From Anniella stebbinsi (lineage: Eukaryota > Chordata > Lepidosauria > Squamata > Anniellidae): a stretch of 64,000 bases of DNA. Under the pieces are notes generated by a model, which worked only from the letters and a program-made list of their open reading frames with translations, was not told the DNA's origin and searched no databases. The stretch is taken from NCBI GenBank assembly GCA_029215795.1, contig JARDYH010000002.1:271010310-271074309 (forward strand), written 5' to 3'. Both the position numbers and the translations under genes were made by a program. This document shows, piece after piece, positions 11,483 to 23,295 of this stretch (within the stretch, counting starts at the first letter, position 1; every line of letters begins with the position of its first letter).

Positions 11483-13064
11483 TGGAGGGCACTAGGTTGG
11501 GGATGGCTGTCCATGACACTTCAGCTAAAATCATAGATTTCAATGGGATACTGCTTTTTGTTAGGGACCAGAATCTCACAGAACATCATAAAATTCCTAG
11601 AAGGAAAGCTCTTTCTTCTAGGAATTAGCAATGAAGCCTACTTGTGGACTGCCACACCTCTCATCACATGTAGATCCTCATACGCATACACACAATACAC
11701 ACGGGAAACTGAAGTTGGCCATGTCTTCCCAGTTTGTGTACACCACAAGTAACATATGGCAAACTCTGTAAATGTACAATCATTACATAAGAATTCAAGT
11801 ATATTCATATACAAGGCTAAACTGAAGGGTGGAGGTTTCTTTTTTTCATGACAGATTTTCACCAGCTTACGATTATCTGAGAAGCAGGGCAATTAAGAGG
11901 GAGGAAGAGTTTGCCCACTCAAAGTGAAAGCAGGAAGCATATTAGAACTAGCAGGGATTAGTTTGTAGGAAGCAGCAGCCATGGTTTTTAAAAAAATAAA
12001 TGAACTGATTTGGGGACAGCCCCCCGCATTCAGTGCAGCCCTAGTCTGTAGGTACTTCTATCACCATCTTTCCTGACTGAGGCTCTTAAAAGGCTTCCTG
12101 ATATTTCCCCCCTCTCGCTGCTCTCTCAAGGCTGTTAATAAGAGTTGTTTACATGCGTTTTCTTCACTTTATAGTGGAAAGCTTTGTTACTCAGTCTGAG
12201 AGCGAAGGTGAAAGATACGTGAAAAAGCAGTAACAGCACACTTGAGGCTATGCTCGCAACAGTTTCGAGTTTATACACATCATTTCACAAGAGCCATATA
12301 AATTAGCAGTTCTGCATAAGATTGCAACCTTTTCTCCTACAAGCGGGTGTGTGTTTTTAACAACTATATGACAAATAGAAGTTCAATAGATCTAGCTTTC
12401 CCCAGAGATGGAGCAATAGGAAATGCTGCACCTGTCTCTACAACTTAAAGACAGAAAAGGTGGCAAGTCTAATTCCATGTCGCTAGACAGCATTTCTTTT
12501 GCTTCTCCACCCACCCAAGGAAAGTGTACCACAAGGGATGATAGAGAAGGGCGCAGAATGCAAATAAAGACAGAAGAAAGAGCCTGGAGCAGGGACTATG
12601 CATTTCTGAGAGATATAGTAGAGAAGTTCTGTGCTGAGACTAAGGGTAAAATCCAGGTAAGTCTTACTTATTGTAGACTCGTTGAAATAAATGGGACTTT
12701 CATTGATCATAACTAACTTAAATTCCATTTATTTTTGTAAACCGCTCAGAGAGCTTCGGCTATGGGGCCGGTATATAATTGTAATAAATAATAATTTATT
12801 TCAATGGGTCTACTCTAAGTAGGACTAAAGTCGGATTTTACCCCAAGAAAACAGAAAGATCATAAGGAGGGGCAAAAATAGTAGTGCTGATGGCGGCAAC
12901 AACAACAACAACAACAACAACAGAGGGAGAGAGAAGCTGAGGCAAATAACCACAAGGCAGAGATCATGCTGCCATCTTGGGTGAAAGCCAGACAAAGGGG
13001 CAATGATGGAAAGGACTAGGCAATTGTGGACACGCACTGTGTGGGGACCTGTGTAACAATTTCA

Positions 13065-13215
13065 GAACATAAGAATCAATCTGCATGGATTGAACCAAGC
13101 ATCTACATAACGCAGCATCCTGTTTCAAACACTGTCCAGCAAGATATCTCTGTGAAGCCCACAAGCAGGGCATGAAGGCAGTAGCCTACCCCTGCTGTTC
13201 ATCCCCAACACCTTG
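13065..13215 (-). repeat. Dispersed repeat fragment
   Basis: It contains CAGAACATAAGAA, CAGCATCCTGTTTC and GAAGCCCACAAGCAGGGCAT. A second copy lies at 26672-26810. I cannot assign it to a named family with confidence. Confidence 0.6.
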
Positions 13216-13664
13216 TATTCAGGAAATAGGGTGTCCCTGAACTCAATGGTTCCATTTAACTACTGTGGTTGAAGGGTGTAGATTTCACCCTACTGTGTGG
13301 AGGGTGTACAGTCATTTTAAAACGAGGAAGTGAGTAACTTGGGGGAAGGTGCTTAAAACCGTGGTGCTAAAGGAAAGCAACTACCACTGGTGAAAGGGTG
13401 AATAAGTGGCCTTAGGGAAGGGGTTGGGAGGCACCATATGTAGAAGTTGTGTCAAAGAAAGCCCCAAATCAAGGCCTACAGAAAACATAAAAGCAAATCA
13501 TAAATGTCTGGGAAGAAAAGCCTCAACATGTCAGATATGAGGAGAAGGCAACAGAGTAAGGGGAGATCTCCACAGGGTGGTCTAAGAGAATCTCTGTTCG
13601 GGGGTGGGGGGAGAGATGGAGTATTTCGATACCCCTAGATGTGATGTTGCCCCCTTCTCACAAG

Positions 13665-14330
13665 GCGCAATGGCTTCTGGGAGTTGTAGTCTCCGAACTA
13701 AGCTGGAAGAGGCCTATCACCTCACTCCTCTGGTCCAGAACACGGAGCCAGCTTTCTCAACCGGGACCCCCATTATTTACCGCGCCCGCAAACAAGACTT
13801 CCTCGAAGACTCGCTTCCCAGCCAGTATTGCCCCTCCGCAGCAGGCCAGCGGGGGACTCCACGTCCCATGGTGCCCCGCGCCGCCACATCTCGCACGCAC
13901 GCGCAATGCAGGTGAGAGGTCAGGCCGGCCGCCACAGGCCCCGGCCGCTCGGGGCCTCCCCACTTCCTGAGTCCCGCTTACCGCGGACCCGCTGAGACGG
14001 GTAGAGGCGCTGCGCCTTCTCCAAGAAACGACGCGCCTTCTCGGTCTGGTTGGCCTTGATGGCGGTCACCGCGATAGCAATACAACGCTCCGCCTCGTCC
14101 CTGTTGGATTCCATGGTGGCGGCAGCGGCGGTGGAAGGCGCCGGCGCACAGTGATTCCGTCACCCGATGATTGCGCAGCGTCCCCTGCTGGAATCTCCCT
14201 AATTGTGCGGGCTGTAGACTCTACCGAACAGTTTGTGACAGCCGCGATGTTGGTGGTCGTATTCACCAGAATAGCTGGGCACTGCGGGTGATGTGGGAAG
14301 AAGACGGATGCGCCCATAACTGAGACAGCC
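13665..14330 (-). promoter_or_regulatory. DNAJB12: CpG-rich DNAJB12 promoter region
   Basis: From about 13,770 to 14,180 the sequence is much richer in CpG than anything around it, and it spans exon 1, the 5' UTR and the start of intron 1. I see no TATA box just upstream of the ATG, which fits a CpG-island promoter. A ZNF143/Staf-like motif, ACTACAACTCCCAGAAGC on the minus strand followed by CATTGCGC, lies at 13665-13690. A stretch with alternating CGCACGCGC, loosely like an NRF1 site, lies at about 13891-13908. The transcription start site cannot be placed from sequence alone. Boundaries are approximate. Confidence 0.7.
13982..14114 (-). CDS. DNAJB12: DNAJB12 exon 1: start codon and N-terminus
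   Basis: This exon encodes the first 44 residues, starting [11 protein letters not shown] and including [10 protein letters not shown]. This N-terminal block is conserved between DNAJB12 and DNAJB14 and resembles a short TPR-like helical pair; the MESN start and the AERC segment point to DNAJB12. The ATG at 14112-14114 lies in a near-ideal Kozak context (GCCGCCACCATGG on the minus strand). The donor GTAAG is at 13977-13981 and the exon leaves phase 1, joining to exon 2 as a Val codon. The exon sits in a CpG-rich stretch typical of a broadly expressed gene. Intron 1 is about 5.5 kb. Confidence 0.95.
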
Positions 14331-16204
14331 AGGGAAATAATTGCCATTAAATCCATGTATTTGCCCGGGCAGGGGGGAGAATAAAAGGAAACCCATTTGC
14401 AAATCTTCATCAGGAATGACTAAACTATGTGAAATTCCAAAATCTATGTTGCTGTAATACCTTTATTAGCCCAACCAAGAAATCATCAAAAAAACGTGCA
14501 AGCTTTTGAGATTCTCCATATTTCTTCGTCAGTCAAGTTGATAAAAAGATGGAGCGGGCGGGGGAGGGGAGGTGACTAGATGTTGAAGTCACACTGTCTG
14601 CACATCCAGACTAGTTAGTCCGAGGTGTCCGTGTGGAAGGGGGAGGCTGCGGGTCAGCAGGTCATATGATTGTTACAGGAGGGCTCTGCTGCCCCTGGTT
14701 ATGCTGGGAAGAAAGTAGGATGGGGAATGTTGCATCCTCCAGTTTTTAGATTAAATCCAGCAATTCTCAGGAATGTTTTCCATCCTGGTCAAAGTACACC
14801 CGCTCCTTTTGCCAGGGGATCAGCAAGAGAAATTAGGCAGCCTTTTTATTTACAAAGCAGGAGTAGATGCAGGCTGAATATGTTCAGGTTTGATTGCAAT
14901 AAGGAAGGATGCTTTCATGGTATATTTCAGTTTTTAAAATTTGCTTACCCACAATTCTATGGCCAGCTTTTTCAATAAAGAATCAGAGGCACGTAAAGTT
15001 TACTGCTTTATCAGCTGTAACGTTTTAACAGAGTGATTGGGCTCACACAAAAATAAACCTATGTTGTTCCAGCTGTAGACCGGTGCTTCCAGACAGAGGG
15101 CTCCTAGCGCTACCAATGGGCAGGTATTGTGCAGCAATTCCATCTCCCCCCCCCCCCCTGCAGTGAGAAGTAGTACTCAGAAAACAATTCTGTGAACGAG
15201 GCCGTCAGTTTCTAACCCTTTTATTTGTGGATATATAAGAGCGCAGGCGGGATTTTACTGAATTGCTCTCTAAGAACATTAATTTATTTAATTAATTTCT
15301 ATACCGCCTTTCTGCCAAGGTGCCCAAGGCAGTTTACACAATGTCACCCCACACCACCGCCCCGATCATCAAAGTATAATTCTTGTAGGCTATCTAAAGG
15401 TATCTTCAGGAGCTCCTGCGCTTCGCTCCTCTTCTGTCTTCCCTCACAGATCTTAAGTAGCCCCAGGGAAAGTAGGGGAGGGGCTGCGCAAACTGTCCTC
15501 TCAGGGTTTCCTGGTCTGGGCTAATTTGCTGGGAAATGCTCTGGAGCAGATTTTCAGATGGTATGGAGGGTTGCAGCGGGGAGGTGAGAGGAAGAAAGTC
15601 CCGTCATGCTAGTGGACATCTGCTAGTGCAACATTGGATTTAGCCCTATATTTTTGCATTAAGTTTAGAATTCATTTTTAAACCAGGCTCTTGTTCTTGG
15701 GGTTTTTTTGTGTTTTTTTAAGGGAAACTTAATATATCTGAAAGTTTTTAAAAAAACTGTGTGTGTGTGTTTTCCATCATCGATTTTTATCCAACATGCT
15801 TACCTAAAGGAAGAACTGTCAGTGAGTATTAAAGAATGATAACTTGGCAGCCTCCGGCTCAGAGTACATTGTTCTTTTCTTCTTGTTTTTCCAGTGCAAA
15901 CTAATATGTGTTTTCTTCTAGCTCGGCTGTTTTCTCAACTGTCGATGAATGTGTCTAATAAAACAAAAACAATTTTGATATAAGAAACTATAGACCTGCG
16001 TATGTATTCAAGTAATTTTGAGTTTTCCTCTCGTTTTTAGTGTGATCACCAGACAGAATTATTACCCTATAATTCACAGCTTTCTGTTACTTAACTTGTT
16101 CCCTTTGTAATCCACCAAGTTCTAAATTATAACCTTGCAGTTGATGTAGATGACAAAAGCTATGGGGAAAAGATGGCTTTCAAACACTGCTTCAGATACT
16201 AAAT

Positions 16205-16390
16205 TCTCATGGCTTGCTCTGAAGACACATGACAGAACAACCTTACTGAAGCTAAGCAGGTGTGCACCTGAACTCTGAAACCTGGATGGCAAACTGCTCA
16301 GGAACTTTATGTATGCTCTCTCCGTCTTGGGTTCTCAGAAGAAGAAAGGTGTCTCAGAAGAAGAAAGGTGCTTTATATGAGTGTAATGAC
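16205..16390 (+). repeat. 5S rRNA-derived SINE remnant
   Basis: The core TACTGAAGCTAAGCAGG followed by CCTGGATGG matches the internal promoter half of 5S rRNA (GAAGCTAAGCAGG and TGGATGG). It is followed by a tail with AAAGGTGCTTTATA. An 18-bp unit, CTCAGAAGAAGAAAGGTG, is tandemly duplicated at about 16334-16370. A true 5S gene is excluded because the first half is missing. Confidence 0.6.
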
Positions 16391-16460
16391 TTCTTAAATA
16401 TGATGTATTGCTGTAGTGTTCTGTTTTTTAGAATTTAATTTTGAGAGAAATCCTCTACAT

Positions 16461-16581
16461 CAGGGTAGACAACATGTGGCCATCCAGATGTTTTGGCCTG
16501 GAACACCATTGACTATGCTGGCTAGAGCTGATGGGGACTGCAGGCCAAAACTTCTGGAGGGCCACAAGTTGCCTGCCTATG
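16461..16581. mobile_element. hAT-type MITE, 121 bp
   Basis: The ends read CAGGGTAGACAACATGTGGCC and, on the other strand, CATAGGCAGGCAACTTGTGGCC. The flanks carry a near-exact 8-bp target duplication: CTCTACAT at 16453-16460 and CTTTACAT at 16582-16589. An 8-bp duplication with CAGGG-type ends is the signature of the hAT superfamily. It belongs with the element at 52466-52603. Confidence 0.82.
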
Positions 16582-17868
16582 CTTTACATCAGGAGCTTAT
16601 CTATAACAAAATGTGAATTCCGGTCATTCTGGTACAAATGGTTTCATCCAGGTTTGCAAATAGATCTCCAGAAGTTACTAGTCCACCAAAGCCCCCAGCC
16701 ATATGTTAGTCATCTGGGGCACATCTGAACTTTGAAAGAAAGAAAAAAACATTATACATGCAATTCTATACACGGTTACTGGGTGTAAGCTCCACTGAAA
16801 ACAATTAAATTTACAGAGCATTCCTAAGCCCCAGCTTTGCTGGCTGGTGGGGACTAGAATGGGGTGGATATGCCCCCCTGGCCCACAGGCCTCCTTTATA
16901 TCTGCAGAAAGCTCCACAGGTATAAATGTACCACCAGCAATGTTCCTGGCAGTAGTAGACCCTGAGGCAGGATTACCGGAGGCTGGTGGCTCTGATGTCA
17001 TTAGGCAATGAATCCGCTCTGGGTTTTAATCAGAACTCTAAAGAAGCTATACAAGGTGCTGAAACCTACCCACAAAATAGGTTCAGCACCTTGGACAGAG
17101 TTCTGAGTGGTTTTGACTGAAACCTAGAGTGCTCCACTGACATCGGAGCCACCAGCCTCCACTGGACAGGGTATTCCAGGCAATGGGGAGGCAGGGGCAG
17201 CTTTGGATTCCAGGATCAAACTTGAGCTGACGTAGCCAATTCTCTCTTCCCACATGGTGGTTTCACTGAAGGATGGGATTCCAAAAACCAAAGACCCACT
17301 GGGATAAGATGTGTGGTAAATCAGTCCCCACCTCCCATGTTGCCCAGCCTGAGTTACCTGGGGGCTGTCTATAAGGACTCAAAGCTCCATGGTGACTGTG
17401 AATCTGTACAGCATCAGTTATAAGATGCAGCTGCAGATTCACAGCCACCAGGGCTTTTCCGCAAAGTTGTGCACTAAAAAAGTTGGGGACTTACCTCTGA
17501 CCTTGCTCCGTGGCTGATCCGGGGGGCAGTCCTGGTGGAAGGGGACCGGCAATTGGTCGCTGGAAACCAGTAAGGGGGCAGGGGGTGACTCCAGTACCCA
17601 GATAACTGCAGGAAACCCCTGTGCTTCCTCCTTGATGTTGGGATTACCTGACGCCATCCCAAATAAGCAAAACCGTGGGGTTTGGGGAAAATGGGTGCAG
17701 ATGATCCACTACTTCGCTTCCCGCCCACCTCCCTCACCACTTAGGGTCACTTTTTTTACTCCTTTCGAACAGGGCCATTTTTATGGACCGAGATCCAAAA
17801 TAATAATAATAAAACATTTATTAGCTTTGAAACTTTAGTGAATTCTAACAACAACAACAACAATAATA

Positions 17869-17897
17869 TATTTATTTATTTATTTATTTATTTATTT
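17869..17897. repeat. (TTTA)n microsatellite
   Basis: Seven TTTA units, probably the tail of the reverse-oriented retroelement fragment that follows (CCTGCCTCTCCC onwards). Confidence 0.9.
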
Positions 17898-18039
17898 CCT
17901 GCCTCTCCCTCTGGATCAAGGCGGGGAACAATATCAGCTGATTTCCAAGTTAAATAGTATAAGGATGGGCAAAATGGAGTAGAGACTTAAAGGAGAACAT
18001 TTCTAATAAGGCATGGGACTTTTTATTTACTAAGGCAGC

Positions 18040-18165
18040 CTTCTCTAACTGGGTGTTATCCTGACGTTATGGACTTCAACTCTCAACAGCACCAGCCAGC
18101 GTGGCCAATGGTTGGGAATCCTGGGAGTTGTAGTCCAAAACTTCTGGAGGGCACTTCGGTTGAGT
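18040..18165. mobile_element. Decayed hAT-type MITE
   Basis: It has the family's inner palindrome (CCAGCCAGCGTGGCCAATGG) and the facing GGACTTCAACTCTCAA and GGGAGTTGTAGTCC motifs. Its ends and target duplication are eroded. Confidence 0.6.
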
Positions 18166-18369
18166 TAAGGGAATATCTTACTCAATATTCTTAAAATTAA
18201 GGGGGAAGTGTTACAAAATGGCCTATCAATGGTAACTTTCACCACAGAAAATTAGTCAACTATACAGCGATGGAAAAGGTTTTGTGCAATAGATAAGGGG
18301 ACTGTATCCATATGTAGTGGGTTTGTGAAAGAGCATGAAAAGGTTGGGAGATGGTTGTGTTATTTAAGG

Positions 18370-18487
18370 CACAATCCTCTGCATGTTTAGAAAGAAAGAA
18401 AAACCCTACAATTCCCAGGTCATGCCGGCTAGAGAATACTGGGAGTTGTAGGGTTTTCTATCTAAACATGCATAGGATTGCAGTCAT
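18370..18487. repeat. Palindromic repeat, AATCCT ends
   Basis: A clear inverted repeat with facing CTGCATGTTTAGA and TCTAAACATGCATAGG arms, and inner CCCTACAATTCCCAG against CTGGGAGTTGTAGGG. The ends are CACAATCCT and AGGATTGCAGT. Confidence 0.75.
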
Positions 18488-18515
18488 TGAGTCCCAGCCC
18501 TGGGGAAAAAAGTGG

Positions 18516-18519
18516 GATA

Positions 18520-18558
<39 letters not shown>
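18516..18558 (+). repeat. (AAAT)n tail
   Basis: A GGGATATAAATAAATAAA run of about nine AAAT units, the usual 3' tail of a sauropsid SINE or LINE; the body of the element is not clear. Confidence 0.85.
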
Positions 18559-18559
<1 letters not shown>

Positions 18560-20221
18560 ATGTTAATCCCACTCAGCTTCAAATGCCTGTTATATATTTA
18601 TTAACTGCAGCAAGAATTAATTTCTCAAAACAATGGAAATCTAATGCGATACGTAAGAAAACAGACTGGTTAATAGGCCCATTGAAATCAATTGGACATA
18701 AGATAGTCATGGCTAACTTAAGTCCCATTGATTCCAATGGGTCTACTCTGAATATGATTAAGTCTGGATCCAGCACACCATTTATCAAAAAGAAAACAGA
18801 AATCATGCACAAATTGTATACATTATGACAACCAGTAATAGAATATTTACATAAATATTTAACTAATATAGATTATTATATATTTAAAGTTGTGATGGCC
18901 TAGAAGGAATGTTAATGAATGTAACATTTAAGACTAATTAGGAGCAGCACTTAAGGCAGGTATTGATATTATTCTTTAATTTTTTTTAAAAAAAAATACT
19001 TCCTCCTATGATATCTATTTTGTAATGAGCACAGAAAAAGGAAAAAGAAAAGTACAATACTTAATTCTGAGTAGCCACGTACAGGATTACACCGTTAGTT
19101 GCCTGGAAGTTATTTTTTGCTATACACCCAAGACCAGCTACTCTCAAGCCTGGTTTTATCTCAAATTAAAGCCTAATTCTCCTGGCAAAACCACTTTATT
19201 AAAAATCTTATAAGGTATTTGAATTGATATTTGCTTGTGATGAAAAAAGGCAAGAAGTGAGATACATGCCAGAAAAACATTATGGAGTTCTGCCAAACAT
19301 TTTGCCCATACTCATCTCCGAGTTTACAGTACTGTCAAAACGCATGATGTACTGTCTTCCCTGAACTTTCAGGAATTCAGCTGATGGTGTATGATTGTTT
19401 TAAGAGTTTGCTGTGTGGCGTTCACAGTGCTTGTGACCAGCCTGTGTATAGTCTATGCAAACCAAATAAAGATTTAACAATCAGAATTCTGTGCCATGAT
19501 TGGGCCAAATTCTCTGCAATTTTTTTAAAAAAATCTGAATTCTTTAGCCTGTACAAGTTATGCAAATATGCTTAATTTCCACAATCCATTTCTAATAATG
19601 GAGGAGAGTCAAGAAAATATGTAGAACACTGACATCTTTATTCATCCACTTCTTGTTGACTTCTGAAATCCACTTGGCATTAAATTATCAAGCCAATCTT
19701 CGCAGCTATAAAGGCTCATATACTTGCTTTTGGGTTTTGTATGCTGTGAGGTGTTGTTTTAATCATTATGATTAAGAACGCAGCATTCCTAAAGAGCTGA
19801 ATTTTGCATCCAGTCTCACATTCTGTGCTTGGGCAAAGTTGTAGAAGACCAACAGCGCGACTTATTCCCATGTTTTACTTCTAGCTCAAATCAACCCATT
19901 CTTTCCAATGAACTCTGGTGGTTGTAAAGGATGAAAATACAAAGTACGACATTTACTGGGGACCTGTCACGTAAACAATATACTTCACCAGTGCTTATAT
20001 TTACCAGGAGAGCCCCAGTTTTCTGTTACTTGTCCCTGGTCATCATATTCTAGAGATGCCAAATGCTATTAGTGTGCCCAGGGATGCACTAGAAGTTTTC
20101 ACTGCCGTTCTTCAAGTTTCAGGCTCTGTCACCATTTTAAAAAATTATGTTATATCCCTGAGTATGGCGCAAATAATGTCTTGACATGAATGCCAATATA
20201 TACAGATAGAAATTTAGGCAT

Positions 20222-20440
20222 CAGAGTGTTGGACTGGGAGTCGGGAGATCCAGGTCCTATTCTCCACTGGGCCATGTAAGCTCACTGGGTGACTTTGGGC
20301 CAGTCACAGACTCTCAGCCCAATCTACCTCACAGGGTTGTTGTGAGGATAAAATGAAGAGGAGGATTATTACGTACGCTTCATCGGGTTCCTTAAAGAGG
20401 AAAAAAGGTGGGATATAAATGCAATACATAAATAATAAAA
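20222..20440 (+). repeat. MIR-like CORE SINE
   Basis: The core reads TCACTGGGTGACTTTGGGCC followed by AGTCACAGACTCTCAGCC and CTCACAGGGTTGTTGTGAGG, and the 3' end reads GGTGGGATATAAATGCAATA. These are features of the MIR/CORE-type SINEs of reptiles. Reverse copies lie at 60248-60392 and, split by another element, at 53941-54340. Confidence 0.78.
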
Positions 20441-20509
20441 GTTTGAACCCTGTGCACTGGTTTCCCTCAATCCTGCAACAAAACTGCCTATGCAGACAGC
20501 ACATGTCAA

Positions 20510-20659
20510 GGGGTAAGGGTAGCTCAATGGTGGAGCACCGGCTTTGCATGCAGAAGGTCCCAGGTTCAATCCCCAACATCTGCAAGTGAAGTGGGAAAAT
20601 CTCCTACCTGAAACCCTGGAGAGCTGCTGCTGGTCAGTGTCTGCAATACCAGACTAGAT
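20510..20659 (+). repeat. tRNA-derived SINE, interrupted
   Basis: It has GTAGCTCAATGGTGGAGC as the A box, CAGGTTCAATCCCC as the B box, and ends at AGACTAGAT where the foldback element begins at 20660. Sequence after 20831 (ACCATGATGGGATC) may be the separated remainder. Confidence 0.78.
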
Positions 20660-20831
20660 TAGGGTGACCCTATGGAAAGGAGGACAGGGCTCCTGTAACT
20701 TTAACAGTTGTGCAGAAAAAGGAATTTCAGCAGGTGTCCTTTGTGCGCATGCAGCACCTGGTGAAATTCCTTCTTCATCACAACTGTTAAAGATACAGGA
20801 GCTCTGTCCTCCTTTTCATATGGTCACCCTA
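20660..20831. mobile_element. hAT foldback element, short form (172 bp)
   Basis: The two ends TAGGGTGACC and GGTCACCCTA enclose a long palindrome (AAAGGAGGACAGGGCTCCTG facing CAGGAGCTCTGTCCTCC). This is the half-size form of the 320-bp family described at 36420-36739. Flanking 8-mers do not match, so no target duplication is visible here. Confidence 0.8.
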
Positions 20832-22550
20832 GTACCATGATGGGATCGTAATGATTTCTCACAAATCTGGCCCTGGATTAAAAGATAGGTGTTTAGTTGG
20901 CACCTAAAATATGCCGCCATTGGCACCACCCACATATGGCGTTCTACCTCTGTATCCTTGACGCTTTTGTAGTAGAGTGCGCTCACACACAACTACAGAG
21001 TGGAGCTTTTGATCAGAGTCATCTGCCTTGTAAGAGGCCTTTAAGGGCAAAGTCCATACTGGCAAAGGTTGTAGGGCTGCTGATTACTTCCTAATTGCAA
21101 GTGATAAACATTATAGATCTATCAAAGCTTGAAAAATCTGCTGCTAAGTGTTCACAGCTACAATAACAATCTTCTCTCTCTCTCTGCTTTGCTCTTGGAA
21201 ATGACCTGTGCTGAGTTGCTCTAGGTTCATCTCCTGATGCTATTATGTTGCTGCTCAAATTCTAGGGATTGACCTCTATCTGCCTGATGGGAAAGGGGTC
21301 ATCTATCTTGGTGACATTACCTTTCTGGCAGGCCAGCCTGAAAAGGGAACTGTTCCTGTATAAAAGTATATTTCTCCTCCTCTTCTGTTAGCCTACCCAA
21401 GCCATGCTATTGAAACCTGTTGCCTGAACAGGCCTGCACCCAACATGTAACCCATTGGGCCAAAGTGAATCCAGCAGTTGTTGGCTCAGAAGCCATCCTC
21501 CAATGCATATCAAAATGTCTATTTTAGAACAACACATGTTTTGAACTGCATGCTTGAACTTGGGTATCCTTCACCTAAATCTTATGCTCTAACAATTACT
21601 GCGTCACACTGGCTATGGATCTCAGGCTGCCTCTGCGTCCATTTCTATAGTCAAATATAGTCACCACTTGGGGAAGGGGGCAAATATATATGCATGTATT
21701 TATGACACCTTTATATGAAAGCACACTTACTGATGAGATCTAGGATCTGCCTTCGGTTGACCGAAGGGCTTTGCTCAAGGAGGGAAAGTGCTTCCCCCAG
21801 ATTCCCCCCTGCCCCTCCCACCACAGCTCACCCCATCCAGCAGGGTCCTCTGACCCTGTGTATGGCATTTTAAGGAGGGTATATGGGGATGCCATGTGGA
21901 AGTACATTCTGCCAGCCCAATTGCACACAAATAAATCTGGATCCAACCCTGTCATTTGTAGGAAAACATGTACTGGAAAACATTATTTCAAAAAGTATTT
22001 GCTAGACATGCTGCAGACTAAACTGGCTCACTTTGTTTGACATGGTGTATGTCATACTGTGAACTAGTTGTTTGCTGGGAGTGAGTTTATCTGTTATCAT
22101 GGGTACAGCCATAAAGGGCACACCTATCCCTTCTGATTCAGGGAATGATTTCTCTGGGGAATTATTAATTTTGTGTCGTGATCTGAGCCACAATTGAAGT
22201 GGCAAAAATCCAAGCTATTGCCTCATTGCATTAGGGTGGCCAAGTCCTAATTAATCTCTAGGACACAAGAACATTGCTCTCTCTCGTTTTCATTTGCCAT
22301 TTGGCCTCTATTTAATTCAGCTTAATAGGTTCTGAGCGTTGTCGGCTTTGGAATTAATTAACCTCTTTGATACAATAGCCACACACAAAAAAGGTGCATA
22401 ATTACCTTTGGCCTATTGCAACATGGAAGGTTGGAGCAGTTGACTCAGCATGTCTAATAAGTGACCTTTCAGCCGAGAGAAATTAACTGGTAAACAAAGC
22501 CCCAAAAAGGCTCAGCCTGTGACTGACCAAAACACATAGGTGCATTCAGA

Positions 22551-22870
22551 TAGGGTGACCATTTGGAAAGGAGGACAGGGCTCCTGTATCTTTCACAGTT
22601 GTATAGGAAAGGGAATTTCAGCAGATGTCCTTTGTATGCATGCAGCACCTGGTGACATTTCCTCTTCATCACAACAGTTAAAGCTGTAGGAGCCCTGCCC
22701 TCTATTGTTTCTGGTCATGCTAGGCAGGCTCCTGCAGCTTTAACTGTTGTGATGAAGAGGAAATTTCACCAGGTGCGGTATGCATACAAATGACATCTGT
22801 TGAAATTCCATTTTCTAAAGAACTGTTAAAGATACAGGTGCCCTGTCCTCCTTTTCATATGGTCACCCTA
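22551..22870. mobile_element. hAT foldback element, 320 bp
   Basis: Ends TAGGGTGACC and GGTCACCCTA, and the same length as the copy at 36420. The centre holds two facing copies of AGCTTTAACTGTTG-like sequence. Flanks (CATTCAGA and GTAATGCT) do not form a target duplication, so this copy may be rearranged or old. Confidence 0.82.
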
Positions 22871-23114
22871 GTAATGCTATATCCCTCTTGCGCGTTTATA
22901 TCTCGTAGGACACACTAAGACATTTGTTGCAGTATTTTGGATAATGTGGAATAAAAAGCAGGAAATAACATTATGAAGGCAGTATATGGAATATGTGATG
23001 TGTCCTAACAGTTATCAGTGCACTTCAATACTGCAATAAAGCAGTGGGGGAGATCTAGCCTAGGCCTTCCCTCACGGATTGCGTTTCCCAGTTTGTTGAT
23101 CATAAGTTCTCTGA

Positions 23115-23295
23115 TTCAAAATGTTTTAATTCAAAATGCTTTTTTAAAATGGTTTTGAACTGAGAGATTTTGTATTCTGTTTTTAAAGTTGTAACTGTGG
23201 ATATTTTTATATGTCAAACCCTTATGTTGTAAACTGCTTTGAGATGTCTTTTTAGATATAGTGACGCAGTCTAGAAATTGATTAAATAAATACAA
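23115..23295 (+). mobile_element. LINE 3' end, old
   Basis: The stretch contains TTGTAAACTGCTTTGAGATG and ends GATTAAATAAATAC, matching the 3' tails of L2-like LINEs in sauropsids. It is heavily decayed. Confidence 0.55.

Larger units (their letters stand above)
8508..13981 (-). other. DNAJB12: DNAJB12 intron 1 (5,474 bp)
   Basis: The intron is largely old repeat sequence. It contains LINE-like 3' sequence at about 9030-9150 and 12720-12800, a decayed copy of the hAT-type MITE at about 9765-9885 and another at 10975-11045, a plus-strand tRNA-type SINE at 11113-11302, a second SINE-like tail at 11375-11482, an AAC microsatellite at 12897-12922, and a repeat fragment at 13065-13215. No additional exon is evident. 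Confidence 0.8.

Noticed and set aside
16229..16300. Possible 5S rRNA gene
   Set aside because: Only the internal promoter half resembles 5S rRNA, and the sequence continues as a SINE tail.
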